Assembly: GCA_035455745.1 (NCBI GenBank)
Contig: DATIEP010000055.1
Coordinates: forward strand, 124,001 to 188,000
Length of the DNA: 64,000 nt
Source: JADGGM01 sp027307005
GTDB lineage: Bacteria > Gemmatimonadota > Gemmatimonadetes > Gemmatimonadales > Gemmatimonadaceae
Direction of reading: 5' to 3'
Under the pieces are notes generated by a model. The model was not told the DNA's origin. It searched no databases and saw only the letters and a list, made by a program, of their open reading frames with translations. Position 1 is the first letter of the stretch, and the number at the start of each line of letters is the position of its first letter. Of this stretch, positions 17,956 through 28,524 are shown in pieces. The position numbers and the translations under genes were made by a program.

Positions 17956-18924
17956 CTAATGCGCCTCGGACCGAATGAGCCCGATGAACACGCAGGACAA
18001 AATCGTGAAGATGTACGCCTGCAGGAATGCCACGAAAATCTCGAGCAGGCTGCTGCCTACGCCCATCAGCACCGACGGAATGCCCACCCAGTAGCTCGCG
18101 AACGTGAAGATGAGGCTGATCAGCGCCAACAACACCACGTGACCCGCCGTCATGTTCGCGAACAACCGAACCGCCAGCGCGAACGGCTTCGTGAATTTGC
18201 CGATGATCTCGACGACCGTCATGATGGGCACCATGAACAGCTTCATCACGAACGGAATTTCTTTGGGCGGCACATAGAAAATCGTGCGCAGATACCGCCA
18301 CCCCTGCGTCTTGATACCCGTCGCTTCGACCACCACGAACGTGATGATCGCCAGCATTCCCGTCACCGAGATGTTGCCCGTGGCCGTCGATCCGTAAGGC
18401 ACCAGGCCCAGCAGATTCGCGAACAGAATGAAGAAGAAGAGCGTGAGCCCGAATGGCACGAATGCGTTGCCGTGCGGCCCGACGTTCGCCAGCACGACGT
18501 CGTTACGGATGTAGAGCACCACGGCTTCGATGCCGGTCGCAAAACCCTTCGGCGACCCGCGCTCCGTCGTGTGCCGCTCGTGCGCAATCGCCGCCGGGAT
18601 CAATACGACCATGCACAGGATCGCCGCGACGAGCAGCATGACGACATGCTTGGTGATCGAAAAATCGATGACGACCGACCCGATGCGCACCGGCTTCCAC
18701 CGCGGAATTTCCCACGCATACCCGAACGGCAGCTCGATCGTGTGCGAGTCCGTGATGTGCGGCATGATGATGTCCGCCGATCCCTGCGCTCCCATGAGGC
18801 GGTCGCCGCGAGGTCCCACGTGGATCTGGTGCGCCGGAGCGGCGTTTGGCGCCGCGCCCTGAGCACAGATCGCGGCGGGCGCCGCCATGCACGCGAGCGC
18901 AAGGACGAGCGAACGAAAAGTCAT
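17956..18924 (-). CDS. atpB: ATP synthase subunit a
   Basis: The 322-residue polytopic protein carries the key F0 proton-path features: LFFFILFANLLGLVPYG, then FAVRLFANMTAGH-type residues (here ALAVRLFANMTAGH with the essential Arg), and the final helices ending in FIGLIRSEAH. An N-terminal signal-like segment ends in AAICAQ, followed by about 75 hydrophilic residues before the first core helix; the protein is thus longer than E. coli AtpB (271 residues). ATG 18924 overlaps the preceding stop as ATGA (18921-18924). Confidence 0.94.
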   Translation of the reverse strand: MTFRSLVLALACMAAPAAICAQGAAPNAAPAHQIHVGPRGDRLMGAQGSADIIMPHITDSHTIELPFGYAWEIPRWKPVRIGSVVIDFSITKHVVMLLVAAILCMVVLIPAAIAHERHTTERGSPKGFATGIEAVVLYIRNDVVLANVGPHGNAFVPFGLTLFFFILFANLLGLVPYGSTATGNISVTGMLAIITFVVVEATGIKTQGWRYLRTIFYVPPKEIPFVMKLFMVPIMTVVEIIGKFTKPFALAVRLFANMTAGHVVLLALISLIFTFASYWVGIPSVLMGVGSSLLEIFVAFLQAYIFTILSCVFIGLIRSEAH

Positions 18925-19274
18925 CGTCTCAGAAGCAGTGGTTCGACCAACGTCGTCACGAAGAAAAACGTCGCCAAACTGAGAAGCGCCGGCTCGGCGC
19001 GCAGCCCCAACGCCCGCACCAACCAGAATCCCATCACGGCAAGCGCCGCAAGTCGCAGCAACATCCCCAATCCCCAAGCGGGAAATACGTTCGTGCCTGT
19101 GCCGGCAACGAGCAGCACAACCGCAAACGCAAACGACTGCACCGCAAAGGCAAGGACCGCGCTCACTTCGATCGCGTGCGCATCGCCCGGCAATCGGAAC
19201 AAGAGACCGAGCAAGAACGCGCCAACGACGATCAGGACCGCGGCAGCAGCGACGAAACGCATCACCCGCTTCAT
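18921..19274 (-). CDS. AtpI-like ATP synthase accessory membrane protein
   Basis: This 117-residue protein has four predicted membrane segments and little else. It sits between atpZ and atpB and is coupled to both by ATGA overlaps (18921-18924 and 19271-19274). Position and topology match subunit I (AtpI), which assists c-ring assembly. Sequence conservation in that family is low, so the call leans on context. Confidence 0.7.
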   Translation of the reverse strand: MKRVMRFVAAAAVLIVVGAFLLGLLFRLPGDAHAIEVSAVLAFAVQSFAFAVVLLVAGTGTNVFPAWGLGMLLRLAALAVMGFWLVRALGLRAEPALLSLATFFFVTTLVEPLLLRR

Positions 19275-19588
19275 CGCTCGCCTCCATCGCGATGCGCGTC
19301 GCGCTCAGCATCACGCCCGCCCCGCTGCTGCGCAGAGTGCGCCATGAGCGAGCGATACATGGAGTAGAACCCGGCGAACGCGCCCACGAATGCTCCTAAC
19401 ACCAACAGCCACGGCGTCGTACCAAGCTTCCCGTCCAACCACCGCCCGAGATACACGAACACCAGAATCGACACCACGAGCTGAATGCCCGAGCCCGCAA
19501 ATGCAGCCGGAGATGGACCGCCCGTCGGCATTCCACGTTCACCGCGCCCGGAACCGGGCGCTCCAGATCGCCGCTCCGGTTCTCTCAT
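19271..19588 (-). CDS. atpZ: AtpZ/AtpI family protein
   Basis: The 105-residue product has two membrane helices (QLVVSILVFVYLGRWLDGKL and the following PWLLVLGAFVGAFAGF) and short charged ends. The GRWLDGKLGTTPW loop is typical of the AtpZ family, which is encoded first in many atp operons and helps ATP synthase assembly or magnesium handling. ATG 19588 is used here; ATG 19531 would remove 19 residues. The promoter places the transcription start only a few bases before ATG 19588. Confidence 0.8.
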   Translation of the reverse strand: MREPERRSGAPGSGRGERGMPTGGPSPAAFAGSGIQLVVSILVFVYLGRWLDGKLGTTPWLLVLGAFVGAFAGFYSMYRSLMAHSAQQRGGRDAERDAHRDGGER

Positions 19589-19597
19589 GCGCGCGGA

Positions 19598-19626
19598 AAT
19601 GTAGGAGCTTGTGAAATTTTTCGCAA
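19598..19626 (-). promoter_or_regulatory. Promoter of the atp operon, probably leaderless
   Basis: On the minus strand TTGCGA (19626-19621) and TACATT (19603-19598) are separated by 17 bases. A 6-bp inverted repeat (19606-19611 with 19624-19629) overlaps the -35 element. Transcription would begin near 19591, two or three bases before ATG 19588, so the message would have almost no leader and no Shine-Dalgarno site. Confidence 0.5.
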
Positions 19627-19717
19627 GCTAAAGAAGAACCCGCTCCAACCCACAGGACATAATAACCGTCTAATCGCCAAGTTTCGGTATCCACACAACT
19701 TACGCGTTACTACGCCC

Positions 19718-19746
19718 TTGACGGCTCGTCCCGGTGTTGATAACTT
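19718..19746 (+). promoter_or_regulatory. Sigma-70-like promoter for the BsuPI-domain gene
   Basis: TTGACG (19718-19723) and TAACTT (19741-19746) are 17 bases apart in an AT-rich stretch. This would start transcription near 19753, about 60 bases before ATG 19813. Confidence 0.5.
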
Positions 19747-19812
19747 TGACCTCAGATTCTACGTCCACATTTGCCCGTGCGACCGCCCCGTTCCTCGGCC
19801 GGTCTCGATCTC

Positions 19813-20295
19813 ATGACCTCCCGTTTCGTCATCTGGCTACTCTGCGCCGGCGCTGTGTTCGTGGCCTGGAGCCCCCACGCCAAACACAACGAGTCCGCCG
19901 CCAGCACGACGAACGAGTATCCGCGATCGGACACCGTACCCAAAAAAGTCACCACCGCTGCGCTTACCTCCGCCGCGCACGTCAGCGTCGACCGTAACGT
20001 CAAAGTCAGCCTGCGCGTGACGAACGTCGCCGATCACGCCGTCGAAATCGATTTCCCATCCGGCAAAACCCACGACGTCGTCATTCTCGACTCCACTGGC
20101 CATGAAGTCTGGCGCTGGAGCGACGGCCGCATGTTCACCCAAGCAGTCCGCAACACGCTCCTGGGCGCGAACGAGTCCGTGACCTACGAGGAGACATGGA
20201 ATCCTCACGGACATACCGGCGAATTCACCGCCATCGCTCGCCTCGAAAGCAATAATCACCCCATTCAGCAGCGCACCGACTTCACACTGCGCTAG
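19813..20295 (+). CDS. Exported BsuPI-domain protein
   Basis: The 160-residue product starts with a signal-like hydrophobic segment (about residues 4-20). It then carries a single immunoglobulin-like domain of the BsuPI type, with the characteristic order VSLRVTN, DFPSGKTHD, VWRWSDGRMFTQAV and TYEETW. The founding member is a Bacillus intracellular proteinase inhibitor, but most homologues are uncharacterised. An upstream in-frame ATG at 19771 would add 14 residues ahead of the signal segment, so 19813 is preferred. MoxR follows after 82 bases. Confidence 0.78.
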   Translation: MTSRFVIWLLCAGAVFVAWSPHAKHNESAASTTNEYPRSDTVPKKVTTAALTSAAHVSVDRNVKVSLRVTNVADHAVEIDFPSGKTHDVVILDSTGHEVWRWSDGRMFTQAVRNTLLGANESVTYEETWNPHGHTGEFTAIARLESNNHPIQQRTDFTLR

Positions 20296-20377
20296 TCGAG
20301 CACACGCACCACCCTTAACGCCCCGCGCCCCCGCCGCTACCTTTCGCAAAACCTGCGGCGAGAATCGGAGGACGCGT

Positions 20378-21385
20378 TTGGCGACACCGGCTCGACCTTC
20401 CACACACGATGACACGCGCGACGTCCAACTCCTCACCGAGCTGGCCACTGCGCGTCAGTCGCTCATCGATCAGATCGGCCGGCGCATCATCGGCCAGAAG
20501 GAAGTCGTCGAGAATCTGGTCGCCGCCCTGCTGAGCGGCGGCCACGCACTGCTCGTCGGCGTTCCTGGTCTCGCCAAGACCCTGCTCGTTAGGACGCTCG
20601 CCGACGCGCTCGACCTCTCCTTCTCTCGCATCCAGTTCACCCCCGACTTGATGCCGAGCGACATCACCGGCACCGAGTTGCTCGAGGAAGATCACGCGAC
20701 AGGCAGACGCGTGTTCAAGTACGTGAACGGACCGGTGTTCGCCAACGCGGTGCTCGCCGACGAGATCAATCGCGCGCCTCCGAAAACACAGGCCGCGCTG
20801 TTGCAGGCCATGCAGGAGCACGCTGTCACCGCTGCCGGTCTGACGCATTCGCTCCCCGAGCCGTTCTTCGTGCTCGCTACACAGAACCCGATCGAGCAGG
20901 AAGGCACGTACCCGCTGCCTGAAGCGCAGCTCGATCGATTCATGTTCGAGCTGCGCGTCGGCTATCCAACGGCCGACGAAGAAGAACACGTCGTTGCCAC
21001 CACCACGAGCGATACCGAAGCCTCGGTCACGCCGGTGCTCGACGCGACGCGCCTCATCGCACTCCAGCACCTGGTGCGCCGCCTCCCGGCGCCGCCGACG
21101 GTCGTCCGCTACGCCGTCGGCCTCGCACGCTCCACGCGCCCGGATGCAAAAGAAGCCTCGCCCGACGTCAGAAAGTATGTCAGCTGGGGCGCCGGCCCGC
21201 GCGCCTCGCAATATCTCGTGTTAGGCGCGAAAGCGCGCGCCGCCATGGACGGCCGCGCCGTGCCCGACCTGGACGACGTCCGGTCCGTCGCGCTCGTGGT
21301 GCTCCGCCACCGCATCGTGCTCAACTTCCAGGGCGAGGCCGAAGGCATGACCCCCGAGCGGCTCATCCGCCTCGACGAACGTTAG
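20378..21385 (+). CDS. MoxR family AAA+ ATPase
   Basis: The 335-residue protein has Walker A GVPGLAKT at residues 61-68, a Walker B with DEINRAPPKTQAALLQ, and the sensor segment ATQNPIEQEGTYPLPEAQLDRF, all standard for MoxR chaperone-like ATPases. These usually work with VWA-domain or DUF58 proteins in maturation of enzymes or envelope proteins, but no such partner is next to it here. The start is TTG 20378, supported by GGAGGA ending 7 bases upstream. It converges with the kinase gene across 32 bases that hold two CGTTAGG copies. Confidence 0.9.
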   Translation: MATPARPSTHDDTRDVQLLTELATARQSLIDQIGRRIIGQKEVVENLVAALLSGGHALLVGVPGLAKTLLVRTLADALDLSFSRIQFTPDLMPSDITGTELLEEDHATGRRVFKYVNGPVFANAVLADEINRAPPKTQAALLQAMQEHAVTAAGLTHSLPEPFFVLATQNPIEQEGTYPLPEAQLDRFMFELRVGYPTADEEEHVVATTTSDTEASVTPVLDATRLIALQHLVRRLPAPPTVVRYAVGLARSTRPDAKEASPDVRKYVSWGAGPRASQYLVLGAKARAAMDGRAVPDLDDVRSVALVVLRHRIVLNFQGEAEGMTPERLIRLDER

Positions 21386-21417
21386 GCGCTCAAACGAGGA
21401 CCGGCTGCGCGCTTGCG

Positions 21418-23280
<1,863 letters not shown>

Positions 23281-23331
23281 AACCTATAGTCCGTGCCGGC
23301 CACGGCCAAGCACGCAAATCAACGAGCGTTC

Positions 23332-23841
23332 ATGGATACCACGATCACCGCGCCGCCCATCATCTTCGAGCCGCTCTTCGATGACATCACGCCGCCGACG
23401 CGCGCCACGACGGGCGCCGCCGGCTACGATGTGCGCGCCCATCTGCACACCCGCGCCGTTCGCACATGGCGAGCGGGCGCAGAGATCCTCGAGCCGGCAA
23501 GTACCGACGGAGTGTTCACGCTCGAGCCCGGCGACGTCGCACTCATTCCGTTGGGCTTCCGTGCCCGGCTGCCGGCCGGCTACGAGGCGCAGGTTCGACT
23601 GCGGAGCTCGATCGCGTTTCGCCGCGGCCTCATTCTGCCCAACGCACCCGGCACCATCGATGCCGACTATCCCGATGAATGGCTCGTGATGGTGCGCAAT
23701 GTTTCCACGCACCGCGTCGCCATCGAACACGGTGAGCGCATCGCGCAGATCATCCTGCATCGCTACGCATCGCTCGCGTGGACCGTCGGCGTCGTCACGC
23801 AGTCCACCGATCGCCGCGGCGGCATCGGCAGCACCGGCTGA
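23332..23841 (+). CDS. dut: dUTP diphosphatase
   Basis: The 169-residue enzyme hydrolyses dUTP to dUMP and pyrophosphate, keeping uracil out of DNA. All five trimeric dUTPase motifs are present: AAGYDVRA, RSSIA, GTIDADYPDEW with the catalytic Asp, ERIAQIIL and the C-terminal P-loop-like GGIGSTG. Motif 3 has PDEW where GGE-type residues are usual. About 20 residues between motifs 1 and 2 (around VRTWRAGAEILEPA) are extra relative to E. coli Dut. ATG 23332 is divergent from the kinase gene. Confidence 0.92.
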   Translation: MDTTITAPPIIFEPLFDDITPPTRATTGAAGYDVRAHLHTRAVRTWRAGAEILEPASTDGVFTLEPGDVALIPLGFRARLPAGYEAQVRLRSSIAFRRGLILPNAPGTIDADYPDEWLVMVRNVSTHRVAIEHGERIAQIILHRYASLAWTVGVVTQSTDRRGGIGSTG

Positions 23842-23961
23842 CGAACTCGCCGCTCCCGCCTAACCGAATCGTATGACACTGTAGTACGAATGACGCTCGC
23901 GTGACGAGCTCGGCGTTAGTACTTTGGTCGGGCGAAAAAACACGCCACGGAAACGCGACAC

Positions 23962-26900
23962 ATGATCCACTTGGTCGGACTCGGACACGCCGTCATCACG
24001 GTCGGCGTCACGCGCCTTACCCAGGCCAGCGAAACCCTCTTTGCTTCCGCACTGCTGTTCGTATCCGAGGCAGGCCGGCCCATCGAGCGGCATCGCATCA
24101 TCGAGCTGCTCTGGCCGCGGACATCGGCCCAACGCGCCAGTCACCGGCTCAGACAGACCCTCTACCGGCTCAACGCACTCGGCGCTTCACTCCGCTCGGA
24201 TCGCAGCCACATCACGCTGCCCGCGCGGTCCGCTCAGTCCGACTTCGGTGAAGTCCTCGCCGCGGGACGCAGCGCAGACCCCAATCGCGTCGCGGAGCTC
24301 GTGCAAGGTCCCTTTCTACCGGGATACGCACCGCGATTTTCCACCACCTTCGCCGACTGGCTCGAGCGGGAACGCGACGTCGTCACGTCCGGCCTGCGAC
24401 GCGTGCTCGTCGCCGCCATAGCCGCCCAACGGGAGCGTGGCGACTGGGCCGCCGTGGAACGGCTCGCCACCCGCTGCCTGCTGCTCGATCCGCTCAACGA
24501 AGAAGCGACGCTGGCCCTTGCCGAAGCCGCCGCGTTCCACGGCAGCAAGGTACGCGCACTCGAAATACTCGACGCATACCTGCAGGAGCTCGGACCCACT
24601 GCAGGCGACATCCGCGTACCGGCCACGCTGCTCCGACGACGCATCGCCGAGGCATACCGCGCCGCCCCCGACCAACACCCGTCGTCTCAACTCGGGCGCG
24701 ATCAGGAAATGCAGGACGTCAAGCGCGTCCTGCACGGTCTCTTCGCAGCCCGCGGCGAAACGTGCCTCGTCTGCGGTGAAAAAGGGATCGGCAAGAGCCG
24801 CTTCGCCACGGAAGTTGCACGCGCCGCCCAACTCGATGGGATAAAGGTCGCGCGCGTGGAATGCCAGCCGCACGACAGTGAACGCGTCCTCGGCGGCATC
24901 ATCGAGCTCGCCCGAGGCGTGCGTGCCATGCGCGGTGCGATCGCCGTCGGAGAAGCGTCGAAGCGCACGCTCGACGCCGTGCTCGTCGCGGACGGGCGTG
25001 CCGATCACTCGGCGGACCTCGATGCCGACCAGCTGTCCGCCCGCGTCCGCAACGCGCTCATCGATCTCGTCGACGCAGTCTCGAGCGAACAGCCCATCGT
25101 CCTCATTGTCGAGGACGCGCAGTGGCTGGACCGCGCCTCGTGGACGTGCATCCGTGGATTGTCCCGGTGGGCACTCAAGCGTCGCGCACTGATCGTCCTC
25201 ACAGCCAAGCAACCTGACGTCGCCCGCCAGTTCGACTGTGCCGACGACGTGCGCCCCCGCGTGATGCGTCTCAAACCGCTCGATGATCCGGCCAGTCGCG
25301 CGCTCGTCCAACGCATCATCACCGGCTCGCATCGCGCCGGGAACGAGTCCTTCGCCGAGTGGTGTGTCGCGCGCGGCGGCGGCAATCCGTACATCCTCAT
25401 CGAGCTTGCGACGCGGGCGGAAGGCGAGTCGGAGCCGTTTCGCGCCCCCGCGGCGCTCGAGCGCATTGTCGCCGAGCGCCTCGACCAGTTGAACGACGTC
25501 CCGCTGCGCATCTTGCAGGCCGTCGCCGTTCTCGGCCCCAGTTCGTCCACGCGGCGCGTCGAGGAATTGCTCGGCGTCAATCGGTTAGGCCTGCTCGACG
25601 GACTGGACGCGCTCAGCGCCGCTGGAATGATCGGCCTCGACGGCGACCGGATCGTTCTGCGCCACCGCCTCACGGCGGACGCGGCGCTCGACCACCTGTC
25701 GACCGCGGCGCGGCAGCTGCTCCACCGCCGCGCGGCCGAGCTGCTCGAGCGCGAACAGCGCGCCGATGGTCCCGATGCGCTCGCCGGCGAATGCGCCGAG
25801 CACTGGCAGTACGCCGGCGAACACACGCGCGCGATCGAACTCCTCACCGGCGCGGCCAGCCGCCTAACGGGACTCGGCATGCCCATCGAGGCCGCCCGGC
25901 TCTACGAGCGTGCCGCGCAGATGACATCGTCGCCGCCCGACAAGCTGCATCACCTCGCCGCGCGCGCCCATGCGCTCTTCCTCGGCGCGGATTGGGAGCC
26001 GTTCGTGCACGTCGCCACCGAGGTCGAATCGCTGCAACGCGGCTCCCACACCTCGCCCGACAACCACGACGACACCGAGCTCGAGCTCTCCCTCGCCAAG
26101 TGGCGGCTCGGCGCCGATCGGCGCGAGCTCTTGGCCGAGGCCACGCGCTGCGCGTCGGCCGCTACCGCGTCCAACGCGCACCGCCTGGCCGCCGGCGCGT
26201 GGGCCCTGATGATCGCCGACAACCTCTGCGACGATCGCGCGGCCGCGGCTGTGATGCGCGCGGTCGCATCGGCTGCCGCACAACCCGGCGTCGAGGACGA
26301 CGCCGTCGCGTGCCTGCACATGGTGTTTCACACCGCCTTCGGCAAACCGGAATCCGGGCTCGAGGCCGCCTATCGCCTCACGGACTCGCAGTTAGGCGCG
26401 CAGGACGGCAGCACGAAAGCCGGATATTTGTCGCACGCGTCAGCCGCACTTCGCCTCTGCGGCGCGCCGATCATCGAGGCTCGACAGGCTGCGGCGTCAG
26501 CCCTCGAGATCGCCCAGCGCCTCGGGCTCGCCGCCTATGCGGCGCCCGCCGCCAATCAGATCACGCTCACCTATCTGGCCGAGGGCGATACCGTCACCGC
26601 CCGTGCGTGGTTCGACAAAGCCCTCTGGTTGATGGAGCGGAGCGCCGACAGCGTGGGCCGCTCGACCATCCTCAGCAACGGCGCCGAGATCGCCCTGCGC
26701 GAGCGTCGGTTAGGCGACGCCGAGCGCCTCATCATGGAAAGCGAAAACGCGGTCGGCCACGCGCGGTCGCCGCGCTCGGACATTCGCCACGTCTCGTTCC
26801 GTTGGCGCCTCGCCCTGCTGCGCGGCGATGCCGCACCCTCGGAGCACGACCTCCGCCACTTCGCGCACCTGCACCGGCGCACGCGCAAGGCCAACGGCCA

Positions 26901-27060
26901 GGACTTCGCCACGGCCGCACTCGTGGATCTCCTTTTGCTCGCCGGGCGGCAACGGGAGGCATCGCGCCTGCTCACCGCATACGTGAGAGAGTACCGGCGC
27001 CCGTCCACGTCGCTCGAACCCGACCTGGAACGGCTGCGCAGGGACCTGAACGTGGAGTGA
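23962..27060 (+). CDS. BTAD-type transcriptional regulator with AAA ATPase domain
   Basis: The 1032-residue protein begins with a winged-helix-like segment (residues 20-75). It continues with a bacterial transcriptional activation domain of TPR type (about 95-235), followed by an AAA ATPase with Walker A GEKGIGKS at 272-279 and Walker B IVLIVEDAQWLD at 379-390. The rest (about 540-1032) is a long run of helical repeats. This is the SARP/MalT-like architecture that senses ligands or partners and activates transcription on ATP binding. The targets are unknown. It is downstream of dut and converges with the HD-GYP gene. Confidence 0.85.
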   Translation: MIHLVGLGHAVITVGVTRLTQASETLFASALLFVSEAGRPIERHRIIELLWPRTSAQRASHRLRQTLYRLNALGASLRSDRSHITLPARSAQSDFGEVLAAGRSADPNRVAELVQGPFLPGYAPRFSTTFADWLERERDVVTSGLRRVLVAAIAAQRERGDWAAVERLATRCLLLDPLNEEATLALAEAAAFHGSKVRALEILDAYLQELGPTAGDIRVPATLLRRRIAEAYRAAPDQHPSSQLGRDQEMQDVKRVLHGLFAARGETCLVCGEKGIGKSRFATEVARAAQLDGIKVARVECQPHDSERVLGGIIELARGVRAMRGAIAVGEASKRTLDAVLVADGRADHSADLDADQLSARVRNALIDLVDAVSSEQPIVLIVEDAQWLDRASWTCIRGLSRWALKRRALIVLTAKQPDVARQFDCADDVRPRVMRLKPLDDPASRALVQRIITGSHRAGNESFAEWCVARGGGNPYILIELATRAEGESEPFRAPAALERIVAERLDQLNDVPLRILQAVAVLGPSSSTRRVEELLGVNRLGLLDGLDALSAAGMIGLDGDRIVLRHRLTADAALDHLSTAARQLLHRRAAELLEREQRADGPDALAGECAEHWQYAGEHTRAIELLTGAASRLTGLGMPIEAARLYERAAQMTSSPPDKLHHLAARAHALFLGADWEPFVHVATEVESLQRGSHTSPDNHDDTELELSLAKWRLGADRRELLAEATRCASAATASNAHRLAAGAWALMIADNLCDDRAAAAVMRAVASAAAQPGVEDDAVACLHMVFHTAFGKPESGLEAAYRLTDSQLGAQDGSTKAGYLSHASAALRLCGAPIIEARQAAASALEIAQRLGLAAYAAPAANQITLTYLAEGDTVTARAWFDKALWLMERSADSVGRSTILSNGAEIALRERRLGDAERLIMESENAVGHARSPRSDIRHVSFRWRLALLRGDAAPSEHDLRHFAHLHRRTRKANGQDFATAALVDLLLLAGRQREASRLLTAYVREYRRPSTSLEPDLERLRRDLNVE

Positions 27061-27079
27061 CGCCGCCGCGACGGCGATG

Positions 27080-28411
27080 TCAGGCGAGCTGCGCGATCGA
27101 GATGTCCTTGGGCCGTGACGCCGCCGCGGCGTCGCGTTGCGCGGGCGAGGCGAACAGCAGGCCGAACATCGGACTGGCGAGCAGCTCGTCGCAGATTTTG
27201 GGGTCGAACTGGCGGCCGCGATACTTCGCGAGCTCCGACCGCACCTGCACTTCGCCTAACGCCTTACGGTAGGGGCGATCTGTCGTCATGGCGTCGATCG
27301 TGTCCGCGATCAGCACGACGCGTGAGCCTAACGGAATCTGCTCGCCGGCCAGGCCGTCCGGATACCCGCTGCCGTCCCAGTTCTCGTGGTGGTGCCGCAC
27401 CGGCAGCACCAGATCGCGGAGCTGCGACACGGTCGACACCAGCTCCGCGCTCTTGATCGGGTGCGTCTGCATCACCGCCCACTCGTCCGCCGTGAGCTTG
27501 TCCGGCTTGCGCAGAATCGGCGCGTAAATCTCGTGGATCTTGCCGACGTCGTGCAGCAGCGCCGCGGTCGCGATGCGTTCGATTTCGCGCGACGACAGGC
27601 CTAACGCACGAGCGATGAGCTTCGCGTAGTGCGATACGCGCCGCGAGTGACCGGAGGTGTACGGATCGCGCGCTTCGATCGCCTTGACCATCAACTCGAG
27701 CAGCTCCTGGTTGACCCGCTCGAGCTGCCGGTTCGTCTTGTACAACTGGCGCACGCCCAACAGCGGCAGCGCGAGCACCAGCGCGCCGAAGGCGCCGAAG
27801 CGCGCGTAGCACCACGCGAGCAGAAACGCCACGGGACTCGCGAGCACATCGTACGCGAGGCTGCCCAGGTGATTCTGGCGCCAGACCTTCAACAGGTTCT
27901 TGCTGTCGTTGGTCGCGATCGCGCCGCTCACCGCCACCGTGTTCACCGCCACGAACACGATGACCATCACCGAAAACGGCACGCCGACGGTCGCCAGCGC
28001 CTGCGGCGCGCTCATCGCGCTGTACTGCAACAGCGGCTTCCCGCCTAACAAGAGGTACGACAGCACTGCCAGCGAGGTCGCCAGCGACATCTGCACCACG
28101 TTGAAGACCTTCTTGACCCCGTCGCGGGTGCTGATGATCTCGGTGATGATGTTCGTCACCGCGACGGCGACCACCGCGATCCAGTTCGGTGAGAGCAGCG
28201 CCGTGGCCGTGAACGGGATGAACCCGATCGACCCGCCGGCGCCCGCCGGCAACTGGTACACCAACAGCAGCGCGAACACCGACAACCCGGACATCCACAG
28301 CGCGGCGCGAATCGAACCGGCATCGACAACCGGCGCGACCCAATAGACGCAGATGGCAGCAGCCACGGCGCCCAACGCCACACCCGACACGTAGAGTCGC
28401 ACCCGGCTCAT
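27080..28411 (-). CDS. Membrane-bound HD-GYP domain protein, probable c-di-GMP phosphodiesterase
   Basis: The 443-residue product has about six to seven membrane helices in residues 8-220, then a short coiled linker, and an HD-GYP domain. The domain has LLHDVGKI with the HD pair at 287-288, and HHHENWDGSGYP at 340-351. Intact HD and GYP motifs predict hydrolysis of cyclic di-GMP at the membrane. ATG 28411 was chosen; a TTG at 28462 is in frame, but it would overlap a small ORF and a hairpin. The Shine-Dalgarno match at 28411 is poor, so the start is not certain. Confidence 0.88.
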   Translation of the reverse strand: MSRVRLYVSGVALGAVAAAICVYWVAPVVDAGSIRAALWMSGLSVFALLLVYQLPAGAGGSIGFIPFTATALLSPNWIAVVAVAVTNIITEIISTRDGVKKVFNVVQMSLATSLAVLSYLLLGGKPLLQYSAMSAPQALATVGVPFSVMVIVFVAVNTVAVSGAIATNDSKNLLKVWRQNHLGSLAYDVLASPVAFLLAWCYARFGAFGALVLALPLLGVRQLYKTNRQLERVNQELLELMVKAIEARDPYTSGHSRRVSHYAKLIARALGLSSREIERIATAALLHDVGKIHEIYAPILRKPDKLTADEWAVMQTHPIKSAELVSTVSQLRDLVLPVRHHHENWDGSGYPDGLAGEQIPLGSRVVLIADTIDAMTTDRPYRKALGEVQVRSELAKYRGRQFDPKICDELLASPMFGLLFASPAQRDAAAASRPKDISIAQLA

Positions 28412-28425
28412 TCGCACCGCTTGCG

Positions 28426-28454
28426 AAAAAGAAGAACCCCCGTCCCCGGGTCTT
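28426..28454 (-). terminator. Candidate intrinsic terminator or attenuator before the HD-GYP gene
   Basis: Directly after the stop of the small ORF, a 7-bp stem with a one-base bulge and an 8-base loop is followed on the minus strand by CTTTTT (28431-28426). It ends only 15 bases before the HD-GYP ATG, so some read-through, or a promoter inside it, would be needed to express that gene from upstream. Confidence 0.45.
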
Positions 28455-28524
28455 ACCACCAATGTGCGGTGTCAGACGCAACGACCGCGTACATCGACGT
28501 TACGAGCTGGGTCAAGAACGACAT
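28453..28524 (-). CDS. Small ORF of 23 residues with strong ribosome-binding site
   Basis: ATG 28524 is preceded by AGGGAGGTGA (28540-28531) at 6-base spacing, one of the strongest Shine-Dalgarno sites in the window. The ORF encodes MSFLTQLVTSM followed by 12 residues ending in HWW, then TAA. The product is weakly hydrophobic and could be a membrane-associated microprotein. Its position just before a terminator-like hairpin, and its two terminal Trp codons, also fit a leader peptide that senses translation. No family is recognised. Confidence 0.5.
   Translation of the reverse strand: MSFLTQLVTSMYAVVASDTAHWW

Noticed and set aside
27061..27079. Short hairpin between the convergent BTAD and HD-GYP genes as a terminator
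   Set aside because: Only 5 bp with no T-run on either strand.
28454..28462. TTG 28462 as start of the HD-GYP gene
   Set aside because: It lies inside the 23-residue ORF and upstream of a terminator-like hairpin; the extra residues are polar and not typical of a membrane protein N-terminus.
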